From the NCBI RefSeq assembly GCF_902702915.1, contig NZ_LR738849.1:1426001-1490000 (forward strand): a stretch of 64,000 nucleotides of DNA, read 5' to 3'. The position numbers and the translations under genes were made by a program. Shown piece after piece: positions 8,974-18,915 of the stretch; within the stretch, counting starts at the first letter, position 1, and each line of letters begins with the position of its first letter. The notes below the pieces were generated by a model that was given only the letters and a program-made list of their open reading frames with translations, made no database searches and was not told where the DNA came from. This DNA is from Desulfovibrio sp. 86 (GTDB lineage: Bacteria; Desulfobacterota; Desulfovibrionia; Desulfovibrionales; Desulfovibrionaceae).

Positions 8974-10182
8974 TCAAAAACCCTGTTCCAGTCCAAGCCG
9001 AAAGACCATATGCGGATAAACCTGCTCCGCATGCAATTTATCCCTATGGTACAGCACTTCTTCAACAGCGGCCATGGCCCCCTGGCAGGAAGCAGCCAAA
9101 GGATCATCAAAAACCATATAACCACCGGCGATCATATGATCTTTCACACTTTCATATGAGTAGGCGACGGCATCATAGATATCACAATCAATATGCGCCA
9201 GGGCAAAGGATAACTTTTCCCGAAACAACGTGGGAACGGTGTCCTTGAACAGGCCCTTGACAAGTATGAGGTTATCCAGGCCAAGCGTATTTTTCCGCCG
9301 GATCAGTTCCTCCATTACGTTTTCTTCCTTGAAATCCCCTTGTTTGTGATAATCCTGTGAATTTTCGGTCAGGGGCATACCTTCGAAGGTGTCCAGGGCG
9401 TATACACGCCTGCTGCTTTTTGTAAATTTGAGCAGGTAGGCCATAAACAGAGCCATTCCTCCCCGAAAGGTTCCAAATTCGATGATATCGCCATGGCCAT
9501 CCAATTGGGGCAAGTAATATTTCAACAGGATGAACATGTTCAAAAATCGCTCTCGAGTGACAAGGGAGAGCCCGTGCGCGGCTCGCCGAGCGCCATGAAA
9601 AAGTGGATCAGCCTCACAGAACGCCTGCAGTTTATCTAGCTGAATACTTATGCCTCTGGCGGCCCCATCATGCAGGGACACGCCTTTTCTGATGCCAGGC
9701 ATGGGCAAGCGCAGCAAGGTATCACTGTCAAAAACATTAAAGACAAAATTGTCAGACGCATCTTTGCTCTGCACATCAAAAGGCAGGCATGATTTCAATA
9801 CACATTGCGTCACCAGCAAGATAGTTCCCTGCCGGACATAAACACGAATTTCGATTTGCTGAATATCCTGCTGCAGTTCAAGACAAGCGATGGCCAACAG
9901 GTTCTTCCCCGCCGGTTCTATACGGCCTTTCAGCAGCGTGCACTGTTGTGCGCTGTCGAACAACTCGTAAAAAGCACCTGTATAGGTCTCTGCATGCCCG
10001 TAAAGGGCAAAGCGGTAATATCCTTTTGAAAAAGGCCCTTGGCGTAGCTTAAGCAGCATACCGTCGCGCAATCCATCGGAAAGCACTCCAGCCATATCTG
10101 GGGCCTGTCTTCCCGCGTCTACCGCTGAGGTTAGGAGGATATCCTTCGCGTCACCGGCATCCATCTTCTCAGGCTTCGTCAT
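8974..10182 (-). CDS. TylF/MycF-type SAM-dependent methyltransferase with N-terminal extension
   Basis: The C-terminal half (about 190-400) matches the TylF (macrocin O-methyltransferase) family: IIEFGTFRGGMALFMAYLL for SAM binding, YALDTFEGMP, and the metal-site region AHIDCDIYDAV. The N-terminal 180 residues are not recognised. A ribosome site (GGGGG) is well placed before the ATG. It is last in the minus-strand glycan cluster and starts 9 bases after the GT9-like gene. The likely role is methylation of a sugar or other surface component; the substrate is unknown. Confidence 0.75.
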   Translation of the reverse strand: MTKPEKMDAGDAKDILLTSAVDAGRQAPDMAGVLSDGLRDGMLLKLRQGPFSKGYYRFALYGHAETYTGAFYELFDSAQQCTLLKGRIEPAGKNLLAIACLELQQDIQQIEIRVYVRQGTILLVTQCVLKSCLPFDVQSKDASDNFVFNVFDSDTLLRLPMPGIRKGVSLHDGAARGISIQLDKLQAFCEADPLFHGARRAAHGLSLVTRERFLNMFILLKYYLPQLDGHGDIIEFGTFRGGMALFMAYLLKFTKSSRRVYALDTFEGMPLTENSQDYHKQGDFKEENVMEELIRRKNTLGLDNLILVKGLFKDTVPTLFREKLSFALAHIDCDIYDAVAYSYESVKDHMIAGGYMVFDDPLAASCQGAMAAVEEVLYHRDKLHAEQVYPHMVFRLGLEQGF

Positions 10183-10191
10183 GGTAACCCC

Positions 10192-11181
10192 CTAAGCGAA
10201 GACCTTTGAAAAACCCTTCGCAACAGGTCTTCTTTGTGTTTTCCTATACAGCATCATCTGATGCATTGAATCTTTTTTTTCTGATGTATTATTTATGACA
10301 TCGTATTCTAGTGGGTGTGCAATTCTTTTTTCAAGGCGAAAAAAAGCCGCCAGAATTGCCTCTGGCGATATGCTCTTTCCACATATATATTTTTTTGGGC
10401 AAATATCCCCATTAAACATATTCACTTTATTTGTTCTGCACAAATCACAACGCTCTTGAGAAATAGCATGCTCGTTGGCGATATAACCAGAAAAAAATTC
10501 AGGCTCACTATCTGAAAAAGATATTACAGACCTTGTCCCCACGGCCCGAGCCATGTGCATCAAGCCACCAATAACTCCAAGAAAGGCACTGCTATTTTTT
10601 ATTACGGCAGCAGTTTCCCTTAACCCATAATGAAGACAGTTTATTGTATTTGGAAGCAAAGGATCGTTTTCAGCGCCGACCTGAACAATAGTATAATTCT
10701 TACTTAAAACCTTACTTACCACAGACCATGTTTCATATCCGGCGGTTTTCCATACTGCGCCATAGCTTTGCATAACAATATATTTGTCGCGTACCGGCCT
10801 GTTTTCTTCAATTTCCTGATCGTTCAGGTATATCCTGGGGTAAATCTTGATATCCCCGTACACCTCTGCTCTGGCGCAACACTTCGCAATCATATGCATT
10901 TGTGGGTAACGCCAGTGGTAACATCCATTTCTACATTCAAGGTCCCAGTAATGGGCGTAGAACGGAGCAATGCCTTGCTGCAGCAAGGCGTCATGCACGT
11001 CTCGCGAATTAAAAACAGTATTTGCGCTAATATCATTTAAAACAATGTTCGGGTTATTTTCAAGAAGGACATTATATTTTGTTGACGCCACACAAAGACC
11101 ATTGTTCTCGGCAATGGCCGAAACGAGGATGGCATCGCCGATTCCGCCATCATTAAAAATCATTTTCTTACATTCGGCCAT
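10192..11181 (-). CDS. GT9-like (heptosyltransferase-type) glycosyltransferase
   Basis: The start at 11181 is chosen (AAGGA nine bases upstream; longer frames overlap the preceding gene). The 329-residue protein opens with FNDGGIGDAILVSAI, the GT9 N-terminal glycine loop. A C-terminal nucleotide-sugar half contains SSAFLGVIGGLMHMARAVG and a Cys-containing CDLCRTNKVNMFNGDICPKKYICG stretch, whose four cysteines are typical of this subgroup. AT content is clearly higher than in neighbouring genes, suggesting transfer. It probably adds a sugar to LPS, a glycan or flagellin. Confidence 0.7.
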   Translation of the reverse strand: MAECKKMIFNDGGIGDAILVSAIAENNGLCVASTKYNVLLENNPNIVLNDISANTVFNSRDVHDALLQQGIAPFYAHYWDLECRNGCYHWRYPQMHMIAKCCARAEVYGDIKIYPRIYLNDQEIEENRPVRDKYIVMQSYGAVWKTAGYETWSVVSKVLSKNYTIVQVGAENDPLLPNTINCLHYGLRETAAVIKNSSAFLGVIGGLMHMARAVGTRSVISFSDSEPEFFSGYIANEHAISQERCDLCRTNKVNMFNGDICPKKYICGKSISPEAILAAFFRLEKRIAHPLEYDVINNTSEKKDSMHQMMLYRKTQRRPVAKGFSKVFA

Positions 11182-11209
11182 ATGAATGAATCCTTGCCGG
11201 GTGCGGCGG

Positions 11210-11800
11210 TCAGCGCGGGGTCTTGCGGGCGCGGGCAATGACCCGCATGTCGCGCTCCGGAACATGAAACTTTGCCTGATTGTCAAGCACAAGGATTTCA
11301 AACCCAGCTTTGATCAACTCACTGGCCATTTCATTTTTTGTCCAAACGTATCGGTGCGTTTCATAGTCAAGCCTGTCCCACTGGTTGCCATAGAACTGAG
11401 AAAACCCCAGGTTAAGCGCCCCCAGGGGTGTAGCAATGCTCGCCTGTCCTTCCAGGTACATCTTTATGCAGGCATCAAGATCGGGATGCTCCATAAGAAG
11501 GAGTCCTTCCGGGCGGAGCAGACGATGAAATTGAGCCAGAAGGTCGATGGCTGCCCATCGTGTGAAATGCTCAAGCACATGAACAAGAAGGATGCGATCC
11601 ACACTGTCGTCGGCGGCATCCAATGCGCAGATGTCCATTTTTAAATCGTAGCACGCGCCGCTTCGTGAGGTATCCCGCCCCTCATAATCATAGTTATCAA
11701 TGTTTATCCAGCCCTCAATATTTTCCCCACCGCACCCAAGGTGCAAATTTATCTCACCCATGCCCTTACGGCGAGCATAAGAATTAATTGAATTATGCAT
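11210..11800 (-). CDS. Class I SAM-dependent methyltransferase (small, glycan cluster)
   Basis: A 196-residue Rossmann methyltransferase. Motif I is LHLGCGGENIEGWINID, and motifs II/III follow around DLKMDICALDAADDSVDRIL, then HVLEHF and LLRPEGLLLMEHPD. This form is common in polysaccharide clusters, where it modifies sugars or lipid-linked glycans. AGGA eight bases upstream supports the ATG. It lies between the GT4-like and GT9-like genes on the same strand. Confidence 0.78.
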   Translation of the reverse strand: MHNSINSYARRKGMGEINLHLGCGGENIEGWINIDNYDYEGRDTSRSGACYDLKMDICALDAADDSVDRILLVHVLEHFTRWAAIDLLAQFHRLLRPEGLLLMEHPDLDACIKMYLEGQASIATPLGALNLGFSQFYGNQWDRLDYETHRYVWTKNEMASELIKAGFEILVLDNQAKFHVPERDMRVIARARKTPR

Positions 11801-11932
11801 GTGAGCATCCTGTTAATGAAATAGCAGCCAACAGTATATCGAAAAATCGCCTCTACAAGACACGCCTGCTACACAACACTACTGAACACCTCAGGAAACA
11901 GCACCACGAAACCTTTTGATGAGCTTTCTGAG

Positions 11933-13255
11933 TCAACGGACTTCCTGGCGTCCACAATGCTCAGCAGGATTTCGCAAAATACGGGCATAAACCTTCCGAA
12001 GCTGTCCCAATGAACGCTCCAGGGAAAATTCGCGCCCAACATGTGCCCGGCCAACCTGCCCAGCGGTCACAGCAGCTTCCGGATGTTGGGACAGCCAGGA
12101 AACATGATTGGCCAAAGCCTCCTCGTCACGCCCGGCCAGCACAAAACCGCTTTGCCCGTCCACCACCACATCGGCGGCACCACCACACCTGGTAGTCACC
12201 ACGGGCACTCCGCAGGCCTGGGCTTCGAGGAGTGCATTGGGCAAGCCTTCCACATAGGCTGTGTGTAAAAAAACAGAGCAGAGCGACAAAAATTCGGGAA
12301 CTTGCTTGACCGCCCCGGGCAAAAGAATACGGTCTGCATAGGCTGTGCCGGATACTATTTTTTTCAGCGGCTCGAACATCGGCCCATGCCCTGCAAGAAC
12401 CGCATACAACCCAGGGGTAGAAGCACATGCGCGCATGGCGGCGCAAATCCAAAGTTCCGGGTCCTTAATGGAAACAAAACGAATAAGACCCCCCACCATC
12501 GGGGATTTGTCAGGAATGCCAAGTCTCACGCGCAAAGCAGCCACCCGCTCTCGCTCAGGACGCGGCCAGTCCTTCAGCTCAAGAAGGTTTGACGTCAGCG
12601 AGACGCTCCCCGCAGGCAGGTCAAGCCATTCTTCATAGTCGGTGCATCCGGCGCGACTGTTGTTGGTCATCACGATGCCAGGCATCTGCATGGCCCTGCT
12701 GAGGATGGCATACGCCAGGGACTCTTCAACACTTTCAAACCCATACGGAGCTCGGCTGCGTGGTGCCAGACTGCGGCCACCGATAATAATTTTCGGAATG
12801 CCGGCAATAACCGCCGCCAGCAGGGGCTCAAGATGATCGGCGTTCCAGACATGCAGCAACCGTGGCCTCAGGCGCAAAAACCACGCTGCATACGCGGCTA
12901 CACTGTCACGAAAAACCGGAGGAGGATTTTCAAAGGCCGCTTCCACAATGTCGCGTGCCGCCAGGAAGTCTTCAGGTTTTATCTCATTCTGAGAAAATTC
13001 CAGTACGGCCTTGCAACTGGCCTTGGCTTCCGCCAGAAAAAAGTCATTGCCGCCTGTGGGGGACAACGTCCGGCACAACAAGACAATGGGACGCCCCATC
13101 TCCTTAAAAGCTTTGGCTGTAGCCAGAATTTGACGTTCCACGCCGCCGCAGGTCAAGGAGCCGCTCCACCAAGCCACAGGGCCAATAAAATATTCCGGTT
13201 GGCGCAAAGGCGCTCCCTTGATAAAACTGGCTGTATTGGCTTGCGGTTGGGGCAT
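11933..13255 (-). CDS. GT4-family glycosyltransferase
   Basis: The start at 13255 (ATG with GGAG eight bases upstream) gives 440 residues. A GT-B fold is indicated by SLTCGGVERQILATAKAF at the N-terminus and by the C-terminal donor-site region: LLPGAVKQVPEFLSLCSVFLH, then YVEGLPNALLEAQACGVPVVTT with the conserved EGLPN...EA signature, and CGGAADVVVDGQSGF. It is probably cytoplasmic and transfers a sugar from a nucleotide donor during surface glycan synthesis. It is first of four same-strand genes. A composite repeat starts 66 bases upstream of the chosen start. Confidence 0.85.
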   Translation of the reverse strand: MPQPQANTASFIKGAPLRQPEYFIGPVAWWSGSLTCGGVERQILATAKAFKEMGRPIVLLCRTLSPTGGNDFFLAEAKASCKAVLEFSQNEIKPEDFLAARDIVEAAFENPPPVFRDSVAAYAAWFLRLRPRLLHVWNADHLEPLLAAVIAGIPKIIIGGRSLAPRSRAPYGFESVEESLAYAILSRAMQMPGIVMTNNSRAGCTDYEEWLDLPAGSVSLTSNLLELKDWPRPERERVAALRVRLGIPDKSPMVGGLIRFVSIKDPELWICAAMRACASTPGLYAVLAGHGPMFEPLKKIVSGTAYADRILLPGAVKQVPEFLSLCSVFLHTAYVEGLPNALLEAQACGVPVVTTRCGGAADVVVDGQSGFVLAGRDEEALANHVSWLSQHPEAAVTAGQVGRAHVGREFSLERSLGQLRKVYARILRNPAEHCGRQEVR

Positions 13256-13321
13256 GGCATCTTCTCCGGCAATGCTGAAATTTGACGCGCGACAAAGGTT
13301 TTGCAATATTAATGCCAGCAT

Positions 13322-13640
13322 TAGAGCATTTTAACTTTGAAAAAGTGTAAATGCTCTAACGTTGCGCGGGAGTGCAGCGCGCCACAACGTGGCGTGGATT
13401 CAGCCGAGCTTCAGCCGTTGCAGCGCAGGAAGCTACGGATAAAGACAGCATGAGTAACTATCCATTTTGTTCTGTGCAATCGCTGTCGCCATTCGTAAGG
13501 CTCGCAGACTCGCCAACGACTGCCGCAAAGACAGCAATTGGTTACTAGAGCGACCAGCCTGCTGATGGTTGTCGCAAATCGCATTTTAAGCTGAATGAAA
13601 ACGTTGAAATGTTAAACATTTCAACGTTGATCTGCTCTAG
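13322..13640. repeat. Composite palindromic repeat (family B, extended copy)
   Basis: Starts TAGAGCATTTTAACTTTG and ends in an inverted-repeat module finishing CTGCTCTAG. Inside are GCGCCACAACGTGGCGTGG and a CAGCCG/GCTGAAT half pair. The central hairpin is split by about 160 bases, which also occur in inverted orientation in the copy at 40822-41208. No gene is seen in this stretch. Confidence 0.7.
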
Positions 13641-13696
13641 GACAGTATGCGCCTGCTCCCGGCTGCTTCCGCTGTGGCAACAGGAAGCCATTTATT

Positions 13697-13750
13697 GCAA
13701 GCAAAGCCCGGATCAGTCTTGGTCAGATCCGGGCTTTGCTTGCATTTTTG
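13697..13750. terminator. Long-stem terminator downstream of gltX
   Basis: An 18-bp perfect stem (13697-13714 with 13726-13743; core AAGCCCGGATC) with an 11-base loop. It lies 70 bases beyond the gltX stop, which is transcribed leftward. A T-rich tail (CATTTTTGG) follows on the plus strand and AATAAATGG on the minus strand, so it could act on both. Confidence 0.7.
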
Positions 13751-13816
13751 GGGCTGTTCATCCCCTTATCAAACATCTCTATACAGGTTCACCGTACAGA
13801 CCATTGTGTATCATCC

Positions 13817-15208
13817 TTACCCCGCTGCCCTCGCAAGCCGGGCCAGGGTTTCGTCCCTGCCGAGAAAGGCCATGATCTCGTTCAGGTGCGAGCCGCCCAT
13901 AAAGCCCATGAGGGCGGTGCGCAGGGGCGGGGCCACTTCCTTGAACTTGAGGCCGTTGTCCGCCACATAGGCGTTGAGGGCGGCCTCGATATTTTCGGCG
14001 GTAAAGGGCTCGCAAGCCGCGAAGATCGCGGCCAGCGCGCGCAAATGCGCCTTGCCGCCGTCCGTCAGGTGCTTGGCGGCGTCTTTTTCTGTGTACTCCA
14101 GATCAGCGGCGGCCACCAGAAGGGGGCGGAAGCTTTCGGCCAGGGCCTTGAGGTTGTTGGCGCGCTCGCGGAACATGGCGCACAGGGGCTCCAGCCTTTC
14201 CTGCGTCAGCACGCCAAAGCCCGTCTGCTCCACAAAGGGGGCCGTCAACGTGGCCAGTTCGGCCAGGGGCATTTCGCGCATGAAGTGGGCGTTGCACCAT
14301 TCCAGCTTGGCGGGGTCAAAGGCCGCAGCCGCAGGATTGAGATTGCTGCCGTCAAAATATTCCACCAGTTCTTCGGGCGTGAACAGCTCCTGATTGCCGT
14401 GCGACCAGCCAAGGCGCACCAGATAGTTCACGAGCGCCTGGGGCAGCAGGCCGTCCTGCTGGTATTCAATGACGGCGCGCGCGCCGTGGCGCTTGGAGAG
14501 CTTTTGCCGGTCAGGGCCGAGAATCATCGGCACGTGGCCGAAACGCGGCACGGGCAGACCCAGGGCTTCATAGATCAGGATCTGACGCGGCGTGTTGGAC
14601 ACGTGGTCGTCACCACGGATGACGTGGGTAATGCCCATGTCGTGATCGTCCACCACCACGGCCATGTTATAGGTGGGCATGCCGTCAGCGCGGCGGATGA
14701 CCATGTCGTCCAGTTCGCCCACATCCACGGCGATCTTGCCCTTGACCAGATCGTCAAAGACCACCTTGCCCGTCAGCGGGGCCTTGAGGCGTACGCAGCG
14801 CCCTTCGCCGGGCCCCAGGTCGCGGCTGCGGCAGCGGCCGTTATAGCGCGGCTTGAGACCTTTTTGCCGGGCCTCTTCGCGCATGGCCTCCACCTCTTCA
14901 GGGGTACACGAGCACCAGTAGGCGTGGCCGTTTTTCAGCAGCTTGTCCACATAGGCGTTGTACAGATCGGTGCGCTGCGTCTGATAGGCGAGGTCGCCGT
15001 CCCAATCCAGCCCCAGCCAGCGCATGGAAGCCAGGATTGAATCGGTATACTCCTGCTTGGAGCGCAAAAGGTCTGTATCTTCTATGCGCAGATGAAAGCG
15101 GCCCTTGAAATGCCGGGCCAGAAGCCAGCAGAAAATGGCTGTGCGCGCGCCGCCTATGTGCAAATGTCCCGTGGGGCTGGGGGCGAATCGTGTAACCACT
15201 TGCGTCAT
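13817..15208 (-). CDS. gltX: Glutamyl-tRNA synthetase
   Basis: 463 residues, normal for bacterial GltX. It charges tRNA-Glu (and, where Asn/Gln amidation is used, tRNA-Gln) with glutamate in the cytoplasm. The class I signature HIGH is seen in APSPTGHLHIGGART, and KMSKS appears as KLSKRHG. The Cys-containing CSCTPEEVEAMREEA segment and RIEDTD substrate-binding motif are present. The C-terminal anticodon-binding helices end normally. It is a single gene with its own terminator. Confidence 0.97.
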   Translation of the reverse strand: MTQVVTRFAPSPTGHLHIGGARTAIFCWLLARHFKGRFHLRIEDTDLLRSKQEYTDSILASMRWLGLDWDGDLAYQTQRTDLYNAYVDKLLKNGHAYWCSCTPEEVEAMREEARQKGLKPRYNGRCRSRDLGPGEGRCVRLKAPLTGKVVFDDLVKGKIAVDVGELDDMVIRRADGMPTYNMAVVVDDHDMGITHVIRGDDHVSNTPRQILIYEALGLPVPRFGHVPMILGPDRQKLSKRHGARAVIEYQQDGLLPQALVNYLVRLGWSHGNQELFTPEELVEYFDGSNLNPAAAAFDPAKLEWCNAHFMREMPLAELATLTAPFVEQTGFGVLTQERLEPLCAMFRERANNLKALAESFRPLLVAAADLEYTEKDAAKHLTDGGKAHLRALAAIFAACEPFTAENIEAALNAYVADNGLKFKEVAPPLRTALMGFMGGSHLNEIMAFLGRDETLARLARAAG

Positions 15209-15309
15209 GTTGTTATCCTTGACTGGGCTTGTGAGACAAACGGGCTGTCAGCCTGCCTGTTCTCGTATCGTTGGTAAAACAGTTTCACGTTGAAATTGTT
15301 CCGGCGGCC

Positions 15310-15337
15310 GCAAAAGCGCAGGCTGCCTGCGCTGGCA
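15310..15337 (-). terminator. Probable terminator of the hybrid kinase gene
   Basis: An 8-bp stem, AGCGCAGG with CCTGCGCT (15315-15333), and 3-base loop; on the minus strand TTTTGCGG follows. It lies about 160 bases after the kinase stop. The T tract is short. Confidence 0.45.
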
Positions 15338-15494
15338 AACGCCAAAGCGGGCGTCCTGTAAACGCTGGGGATACGCATTCCCAACGGTGATTTGCGCCAA
15401 ACCCGATATGTTTTGCTGCAAAACAGATCTCGGGCCAGCCGGGTTCTGAAGGCAAACGCCCGCGAAGAGCGTCACCCGGACTCCGGCGTGGAGC

Positions 15495-17528
15495 TCAAAG
15501 ATTCTGGTTGCTAGCGTCGTAGGCGGCTTCGCGCCGCTCATCGCAGGTTCGGGCAAGGCGCTTGAGGGTCAGGGTCAGTTCCCGTACGTCAATGGGCTTG
15601 GTCAGGTGGGCGTTCATGCCCGCCTGAAGGCTGCGTTCCGCATCCCCGCGCATGGCATAGGCCGTCATGGCCACAATGGGCACGTCCACAGCGCCGGGCA
15701 GGCCGCTGGCCCTTATCTCGCGCGTGGCCGTGTAGCCGTCCATAATGGGCATCTGCACGTCCATGAGGACAAGATCGATGTCGTCCGCCTGCTTGCGCCA
15801 GACATCAAGCGCTTCCTGGCCGTTGCCCGCGGCCATGCACTCCACGCCCATGCCGCTCAGCAGCACTTCCATAATCTCGCGGTTTATGTCCCCGTCTTCT
15901 GCCATGAGCACCCGCAGGCCGCGCAGACAGGCATATTCCATGGCAGCGTCGTCTTCCAGGCTGGGGGGGACGAACATGTCTTCCCGGCCCACGCCAAAGG
16001 GCAGCTCCACCCTGAAGACGCTGCCCTTGCCGGGCTCGCTCTGCACTGTTATGCGCCCGCCCATGAGCACGGTCAGACGGCGGCAAAGGGCAAGGCCCAG
16101 GCCAGTGCCGCCGAAGCGGCGGGTTATGGATGAGTCCGCCTGGGAAAAGGGCGTGAAAATACGCGCCTGTTCATCCCTGCTCATGCCGATGCCCTCATCG
16201 CTCACAAGACAGGCCAGGGTGATGTCATGCTGTTTGCGGCGCAACAACTGCACGTCTATGCGCACCGTGCCCCGCTCGGAAAACTTGATGGCGTTGCCGC
16301 CAAGGTTCAGCAGGATCTGGCGCAACCGCAGGGCGTCGCCCACCAGGGTTGGCGGTATGCGCGGGTCTATGTGGCTCTCGAGCGTGCAGTTTTTGTGCTG
16401 CAGGCGCGGACGCAGCAGGGCCAGCACGGCCTCGATCTCCCGCTCGGGCTGGAAAGGAAGGTTTTCCAGCTCCATATGGTTGGCCTCGATCTTTGAAAAA
16501 TCCAGAAGGTCATTGATGATGTCCAACAGCGATTCGCAGGTGGAATGGATTTTTTCCACATAGTCCCGCTGCTGCGCATTGAGGTCCGTATTGAGCACAA
16601 GATGGGCCATGCCCATGATGCCGTTCATGGGCGTGCGGATTTCATGGCTCATATTGGCCAGAAAGATGCTTTTGGCCGCGTTGGCGGCCTCCGCGCTTTC
16701 CTTGGCCTCGCGCAACATACGCTCGTGCTGGCGGTGCTTTGTAACGTCGCTCACATAGCCCGCAATGCGCGGCTCTTCCGGCGTGCCCACCACTTCGCAG
16801 GCCACGGCGAACCAGCAGAGGCCGCGCCAGGGATGATTGACGCGCAGTTCCACATGCTCCTGAAAGCCCACTGTCCAGCCTTCGGAGCGGCAAAGGCTTC
16901 GCCAGCGCCGCCTGTCTTCCGGCAGGATGCACTTTTCCACGGCCGCAAGCCGCTCTTCGGCGTTGGCCCCTTCCCGCAGGCCGAACTGTTCGTAAAAAAC
17001 CTCGTTGCAGGTGAACTCCAGCCTGTCCTTGCGGCGGCCCAGTTCAAACACGCCCAGCCAGCCCAGACGGCAGGCCAGCGAAAGCCGCGACAGGCTCTCA
17101 CGCAAGGCCTGATGGGCCGCATGCAGTTCGCTTATGTCCTGATGAAACCCGGCAATGCGTAATAGCTGTTCGCCATCGCCCGAAACGCGCCTGCCCCCGC
17201 AGCGCACGTGAATGGGGCCCCACTGCGGATGATTGTAGCAGTAGCGCATCTCGCGCATGTCGCCATGGTTTTTGAAATCCTCAAGTTTTTTCCATATGGA
17301 GTCTCTATCGCGGCTGTCCACGCGGCTACGCCAGAATGTCGCGCACTTTTCCGGGGTGATGTCATCGGGCACGCCCAGCAGACGGCGGGTGATCGTATTG
17401 GTGAGCAGGCGGGTAAGGCCGCTGCCCGGATCATGCTCAAGAACCCACAACCCAACACTGGCCGCTGCCAGGGCCTCCTGCCCCCAGGCGAGTCCTTCTC
17501 CAAAACCCTGTTGTGCCTCTAACACCAT
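15495..17528 (-). CDS. Hybrid sensor histidine kinase (PAS-PAS-HisKA-HATPase-REC)
   Basis: 677 residues without obvious membrane segments. Two PAS-like regions lie at about 15-140 and 150-280. HisKA follows with the phospho-acceptor in [14 protein letters not shown]. The HATPase has an N box in [12 protein letters not shown]1 in VSDEGIGMS and G2 in [14 protein letters not shown]-terminal receiver carries the Asp in [15 protein letters not shown] and the Lys in HLTKPID. GGAGGCGTC precedes the ATG. A cytoplasmic phosphorelay sensor is likely. No output protein lies next to it and the signal is unknown. Confidence 0.92.
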   Translation of the reverse strand: MVLEAQQGFGEGLAWGQEALAAASVGLWVLEHDPGSGLTRLLTNTITRRLLGVPDDITPEKCATFWRSRVDSRDRDSIWKKLEDFKNHGDMREMRYCYNHPQWGPIHVRCGGRRVSGDGEQLLRIAGFHQDISELHAAHQALRESLSRLSLACRLGWLGVFELGRRKDRLEFTCNEVFYEQFGLREGANAEERLAAVEKCILPEDRRRWRSLCRSEGWTVGFQEHVELRVNHPWRGLCWFAVACEVVGTPEEPRIAGYVSDVTKHRQHERMLREAKESAEAANAAKSIFLANMSHEIRTPMNGIMGMAHLVLNTDLNAQQRDYVEKIHSTCESLLDIINDLLDFSKIEANHMELENLPFQPEREIEAVLALLRPRLQHKNCTLESHIDPRIPPTLVGDALRLRQILLNLGGNAIKFSERGTVRIDVQLLRRKQHDITLACLVSDEGIGMSRDEQARIFTPFSQADSSITRRFGGTGLGLALCRRLTVLMGGRITVQSEPGKGSVFRVELPFGVGREDMFVPPSLEDDAAMEYACLRGLRVLMAEDGDINREIMEVLLSGMGVECMAAGNGQEALDVWRKQADDIDLVLMDVQMPIMDGYTATREIRASGLPGAVDVPIVAMTAYAMRGDAERSLQAGMNAHLTKPIDVRELTLTLKRLARTCDERREAAYDASNQNL

Positions 17529-17804
17529 GACGCCTCCATAAACTTGTTGTGCAGGCTAGCGCTTTTGGCCCTGCAATACAATGCCGTTTTGCGCCATCAA
17601 CCCGTGCCTGTGGCCGCGTGGCGTTTCTGCGCAATTACTACCCGAATCATCAGGATTTTGTCGCACATCCGACATGTTGCCAGCTTGCACGCCGCATGAC
17701 GGGGTGCTAGTTTAGACAACTACAAGGACACATCAAATACCACGTCACTGGGCATTTGCCGCGCCCATGCAGCGCGGCCGACCGCCCGTAAATGAGGAAG
17801 ACGC

Positions 17805-18587
17805 ATGAACAACGCCACCGTCGTTATCAAGTATGGCGGGCACGCCATGGACAAGCCCGAGCTTTGCACGGCCTTTGCCACCGATCTGGCCCAACTTTCC
17901 GCCCAGGACATGGGCTTTGTGGTGGTGCACGGCGGCGGGCCGCAAATTTCCGCGCTGCTGACGCGCCTGAATATCGAGAGCCGCTTTGAAAACGGCCTGC
18001 GGGTCACCGACGAAGCCACCATGGCAGCCGTTGAAATGGTTTTGTGCGGCCAGGTGAACAAGGCTGTGGTGGCTTCCTTTGCGGCCCACGGCGCGCGGGC
18101 TGCGGGCATATCCGGCAGGGACGGCAATTTGCTGCGCGCTGTTGTGAAAAATCCCGCCCTGGGGCTTGTGGGCGAGGTGGAGGCCGTGGACCCGGCCCTG
18201 GTCCTTTGTCTGCTCCAAGGGGGCTTTGTGCCCGTTGTGGCTCCGGTGGCCAACGGCCCCGACGGCCATGCTCTGAACATCAACGCCGACACGGCCGCAG
18301 GCGCGCTGGCCGGAGCTTTGGCGGCGGACTACTTTGTGCTCATCTCCGACGTGCCGGGCGTGCTGGACGCCGAGGGCAGGCTCATTACCGCCCTTACCCG
18401 CGCGGAGATAGAAAAGCTGCGGGCCGAAGGCGTCATTACCGGCGGCATGATTCCCAAGGTCGAATCCTGCCTGCACGCCCTGGACGCGGGCTGCCAGCGC
18501 GCGCTTATTCTTGACGGACGTTCTCCGTCGAGCCTGCGCCGCTATCTGCTGGACGACGCGTCGCTGGGCACTGTGGTTGTGAACTGA
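17805..18587 (+). CDS. argB: Acetylglutamate kinase
   Basis: 260 residues, close to the short E. coli form and lacking the N-terminal helix of arginine-inhibited hexameric enzymes. It phosphorylates N-acetylglutamate with ATP in arginine biosynthesis. KYGGHAM is the phosphate-binding Lys-Gly-Gly region. VVVHGGGPQISALL binds the substrate. NINADTAAGALAGAL and GGMIPKVESCLHAL are the conserved C-terminal ATP-site segments. GAGGAAG supports the start. It stands alone with a strong terminator. Confidence 0.95.
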   Translation: MNNATVVIKYGGHAMDKPELCTAFATDLAQLSAQDMGFVVVHGGGPQISALLTRLNIESRFENGLRVTDEATMAAVEMVLCGQVNKAVVASFAAHGARAAGISGRDGNLLRAVVKNPALGLVGEVEAVDPALVLCLLQGGFVPVVAPVANGPDGHALNINADTAAGALAGALAADYFVLISDVPGVLDAEGRLITALTRAEIEKLRAEGVITGGMIPKVESCLHALDAGCQRALILDGRSPSSLRRYLLDDASLGTVVVN

Positions 18588-18613
18588 GCCCGCAAGGCCC
18601 CACAAAAATGCCG

Positions 18614-18648
18614 AGAGGCAGCCGGAATTTCCGGCTGCCTCTTTTTTT
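18614..18648 (+). terminator. Intrinsic terminator of argB
   Basis: AGAGGCAGCCGG and its complement form a 12-bp stem with a 5-base AT loop, followed directly by seven T. It lies 26 bases after the argB stop and is a classical rho-independent signal. Confidence 0.92.
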
Positions 18649-18786
18649 GAAGGCAAACGCGCGGTTTACCCGCTCCGGGAGGCGCCGTCACGGACGCGCC
18701 CCGGCCTTTACATGGATACTTTTAAGTCTCGCGGGCTGCCGGGCAGACTCCTTACGCGCGTGGCCTGAGCGGACTGCCAGAGCGGA

Positions 18787-18915
18787 CTAGAGCATTTAAC
18801 ACTTGAAATGCTCGCGTACGGCAGGCAAAAGCCCGCCTGCTCGCATTTCGTGGCAAGGATTTTTCAGAAAAATCCTTGCAGAGCATTTAACTCATTTCAT
18901 TCGTAACCTGCTCTA
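18787..18915. repeat. Palindromic repeat family C, copy 1
   Basis: It has CTAGAGCA and TGCTCTA ends. Internal hairpins include GGCAGGC-AAAA-GCCCGCC and AAGGATTTTTC-AG-AAAAATCCTT, with ATTTAACTCATTTCATTCG near the end. Related copies lie at 26827-26966 and 29603-29710. Its right edge provides the TAG stop of the nitroreductase gene (18913-18915, minus strand). Confidence 0.65.

Noticed and set aside
13736..15040. Plus-strand open frame of 434 codons opposite gltX
   Set aside because: High GC opens antisense frames; gltX on the minus strand has all family motifs and the antisense product has none.
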